From contig OZ026840.1 of assembly GCA_964023205.1 (NCBI GenBank), positions 15,356,454-15,420,453 on the forward strand: a DNA stretch of 64,000 bases, given 5' to 3'. Under the pieces are notes generated by a model, which saw only the letters and a list, made by a program, of their open reading frames with translations, did not search any database and had not been told where the DNA came from. A program made the position numbers and the translations under genes. This DNA is from Lutraria lutraria (taxonomy: Eukaryota; Mollusca; Bivalvia; Venerida; Mactridae). Positions 61,179 to 64,000 of this stretch are shown here, one piece after another. The first letter of the stretch is position 1. Each line of letters starts with the position of its first letter.

Positions 61179-62172
61179 TCATTTTTCGTCTAAATTTTCT
61201 GTGTGCAAGGTATATTATCATTTACTTTTTCAGGGTGCAGCTCGCTCGTCTAGGGGTGTGGCTCGTTTGTCTAGGGGACCCGGGTTCACTTTACGCCATC
61301 GAAATGATTCTAGTCTGAAAACAGAGACGTATAAAAATGAATATTATATCTGGCAAATTACTGCGAAACTGAAAATACAATGTCATAAAAGTGGAGGATC
61401 ACATGTGATTTAACAAGAATATGAATTGGACTTGATTAAAATGTAAACCAAATTTTTTAAAGAAAATGCATGAAGTCCAAATTATGAAATAAAATAGAAT
61501 CTACATTTTGAATAGCATACATATTTTAGTCAATATCTTAAGAAAAAATCAAAAATGTAAGAAGTTCAGCAAATTATTGATTGTATTACTCAGAATAAAT
61601 ACAATTATGATATATATAAATACGAATAATATAGCATACAAAATACGATACGTACTTTTTTTCTAATATTCCAATCGTAAATATTTCTTTCGGAGTATTG
61701 CACCATCTTTTATAGTAAAACTTTCGAAGTGTTGCACCATCTATTATAGTAAAATTAGGAATAACCGTATTTCTATTTATAGAAATAAACGCAATAGTGC
61801 TATAAAAAGGAATAACCATCATCGTTCTAAAAATAGATACAGTTCCGGAAATAATTAATCGTAATTTCTTAGGTTCAAAAACATTAATAGCAATTTTATT
61901 GCGGTCATTCCAAGATCATTTAATACTACATTGCCATTAGTGCGATTTGGTTTGCTAATTTTTTTCTAGACTTAGACCCTTTTCTGATATATTGTCGAAT
62001 TGGTCAAATACGGATTGGGGACGGGTTGCTCTAAACTATAGTACATCTGATGGTAGGCAAAATTGATGACGTAGTTCACATTTCCGTTACTTATCAACAA
62101 ACATTTTGTCGAGACAAGTTAATTCAGTCAATTTTCTGTAAATATCAGGGATTATTTACTGAATGCAACAAA
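61179..62172. other. Divergent interval between the unknown gene and SSNA1
   Basis: About 1 kb between two genes pointing away from each other, so it probably contains both promoters. It includes CG-containing sequence at 61240-61300 and a tRNA-Pro-like relic. No TATA box stands out. The rest is AT-rich and shows nothing I can support. Confidence 0.5.
61241..61290 (+). pseudogene. tRNA-Pro-like relic fragments
   Basis: GCTCGCTCGTCTAGGGGTGT followed by GGCTCGTTTGTCTAGGGG and GACCCGGGTTCA match the D-arm start (twice) and the T-arm of a eukaryotic tRNA-Pro. The anticodon arm and 3' half are missing, so it cannot be functional. Confidence 0.4.
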
Positions 62173-63928
62173 ATGTCTCAACAGGGCGCTGCATTACAGA
62201 GTTATAATAATGAACTTGTTAAGTGTAAGTCATATTTTTTCTCCATAGTTTGTGGACATTCAAATATATCATGAAATAGCATTCATAATCCTATCAAAAG
62301 GCAATTTAATGCCATGCCCAAATTTAATTATTACGGTAATAATGTTTCTTATCATTTCAGTCACCTGTGACATTTTTTATCAACTTTATTTCAGAACCAG
62401 TTAACGTTGTCAGGTATGGGCTGGTATTGTTAACTGTAGTCAATATACAAATTTTATTTTAAAATCTAACAAAATGAATTTCATTATTATGTTTGGACCT
62501 TAATCAATTAATTTTGGAATGGTTTTCGCCTGTTGGCTGGCATAAACACGTCGACCATACAGCCAAGAAAGCCTACAAGGCCCCTAGGTTTCATTCGACG
62601 CAATCTTAGTGACTGCAGTAAGCAAGTAAAGACCACAGCTTATGCATTCATCCCGCGTTTGGGACCCAAAGCCACTAACCATGATCCACAAACTAGAGCA
62701 GGTACAACGTAAAGCTGCCAGGTTTGTCCACTCTGCTTATACTGACTACAACCTGGCCACTTGACAAGAATGGTGCATGACCTAGGGCGGGAGTCACTAG
62801 AACATCGCCGATACATGGCAAGACTCACAATGCTGTTCAAGATCCATCATCAGATTGTTGAAGTTTCTGGAGACACTGCAGTTCAATAACTGCAGAACCA
62901 GGGGCTCACACCGCTTTCAACAGAACAGGAGTGCAACAAACATCTACAGGGACTCCTTCCCGCACGCAATCAGCGACTGGACCTATGCAGACTACCAACT
63001 GCACCACCATTGAGGCATTCCAAGCTAGACTGGGGCATTCCAAGCTAGACTGGGATCCCTCGCACCACACCACTAAAACCTCAAATGAACAGTACATAGT
63101 TTTAACTTCAGAACATTTTTAGCGATTGGACTGCACTGAATTATACAACAGGGTTTCCGACAATCTGTTATGGATAGGGCTGTGGATCGTTGGGTAATCC
63201 TTTAACTGGATGATGATGAGTTCAATTACCAAAAAGCAGGATCTACACTTTTCAAAAATATTTCAAAAGGGTCATAAAACAGTTTAATGCGTTATAAGAT
63301 AGTATGATAATGCCCCAGAGAGGGATATAGTACAGATTTGGAAGAAGAAGAAGATGGTTTATGATGTCATCATTGAGTTTGAATGTGAACTTTAACATGG
63401 AAATATGACCATACATTGATAGAAAATAACATATTTTCAAGATATTTCTACTAATTTGTAGTCATATTTTTCTAGTCAAACTTCAAATTCAAACTCATCA
63501 AATGCAATGTCAGTATAAACCATCTCCTTATGCATTAAACTGTTTTATAATAACAAACTATAAAATTTGTAAATGGGTACATTTTTACCAAAATATTGTG
63601 GGTATCATATGTAATGGTTGTAGGTACATCTTGACAAGTTCCCATATTTATTCCCTCCAGTGTTTGAGAAATTACACCCTTATCATGGCCTTATGTTTAA
63701 CTTCACCTTATTCATTATACAATTTTAGGTATCAATGACCTCTGTGGGAAACGTGATGAACTTCACAAAAGTATCCTACAGGAGGAAGAAGAAAAGGCTA
63801 AGCTTCAAAATGATATCAGAATCCTGACTGAAAGGTTGGCAAAAGTTAATGAAAGTTTAAGTAAGAAAATGGCCTCTAGAAATGAGTTCGATAAAACTAT
63901 TGCAGAAACTGAAGGGGCTTATATGAAG
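62173..63928 (+). CDS. SSNA1: SSNA1 (Sjogren syndrome nuclear autoantigen 1 / NA14 / DIP13), 5' part
   Basis: Exons 62173-62224 and 63729-63928, both with GT/AG borders and matching phase, give the first 84 codons of a protein that is about 119 aa in vertebrates. The start [18 protein letters not shown] matches the family start ([18 protein letters not shown]). The frame is open upstream, but the family start and the AAAATG context decide for 62173. The second exon is highly charged coiled coil and includes [16 protein letters not shown], the most conserved part. SSNA1 forms coiled-coil fibrils at centrosomes, basal bodies and microtubule branch points. The last exon or exons lie past the right edge. 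The donor after codon 84 (GTAATT) is weak but in the expected place. Confidence 0.95.
62520..63090 (+). pseudogene. LINE (non-LTR retrotransposon) relic, reverse transcriptase C-terminus
   Basis: Broken frames carry the C-terminal signature of non-LTR retrotransposon polyproteins: [19 protein letters not shown] near 62680, [18 protein letters not shown] near 62800, and [18 protein letters not shown] near 62930. Several stops and frameshifts make it dead. It lies in SSNA1 intron 1. The tail GGGGCATTCCAAGCTAGACT is partly duplicated at about 63015-63050. Confidence 0.75.
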
Positions 63929-64000
63929 GTAATTTCTTTTACATTCAACCAACTTCAAGTAGTACTGTCATTAAAATTACTGTTCTATGTTTTCATAATG

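Noticed and set aside
60925..61182. His/Gln-rich 85-codon frame as the genuine N-terminus
   Set aside because: It ends within the conserved exon and is not in frame with the conserved downstream sequence. Kept only as part of the unresolved-start finding.

Overview
This window is animal nuclear DNA: AT-rich, intron-rich, and dense in small transposons, tRNA-derived SINEs and minisatellites. The gene content (a molluscan-style retinoid X receptor with a Met/Gly-rich A/B domain, a gp130-like cytokine receptor, an HSD17B14-like dehydrogenase) and the repeat style (tRNA SINEs ending in AAACAAACAAA, AGCTCACC...GGTGAGCT hairpin elements) point to a bivalve mollusc. I cannot resolve the species. There are no prokaryotic operons, CRISPR arrays or functional rRNA genes.

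Layout. (1) 205-6603, minus: the 5' six coding exons of a class I cytokine receptor (signal peptide, Ig-like domain, two cytokine-receptor fibronectin domains). It runs off the left edge before the membrane segment. Its first splice donor is embedded in a 31-bp minisatellite that repeats that donor 21 times. (2) 6604-16088: gene-free spacer with MITEs. (3) 16144-24809, minus: a complete nine-exon short-chain dehydrogenase, 252 aa, HSD17B14-like. (4) 24810-28195: spacer with a TTAA element, large palindromes and a 505-bp element with perfect 33-bp inverted ends. (5) 28196-52975, plus: a complete retinoid X receptor, 446 aa, or 458 aa if a 36-nt cassette microexon is included. Its large introns hold a nested hAT element, Helitron-like repeats, hairpin elements, SINEs and minisatellites. 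(6) 54551-59464: 3' spacer with a near-perfect 170-bp palindrome. (7) 59465-about 61180, minus: a conserved protein of unknown function whose first exon has an unresolved reading-frame conflict. (8) 62173-window end, plus: the start of SSNA1 (NA14/DIP13), divergent from gene 7.

Every exon chain was checked by reading codons across each junction. Splice phases agree for the cytokine receptor, the dehydrogenase, RXR and SSNA1, and for the last three exons of the unknown gene. There is no operon-like organisation. The only likely shared control is the roughly 1-kb divergent interval between the unknown gene and SSNA1. RXR and the dehydrogenase are also head to head, 3.4 kb apart, but a functional link is speculation.

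Most promising leads: the amplified splice donor in the cytokine receptor, the 36-nt microexon in the RXR T-box, the divergent gp130-like receptor with a degenerate WSXWS box, and the unknown protein with its frame conflict.
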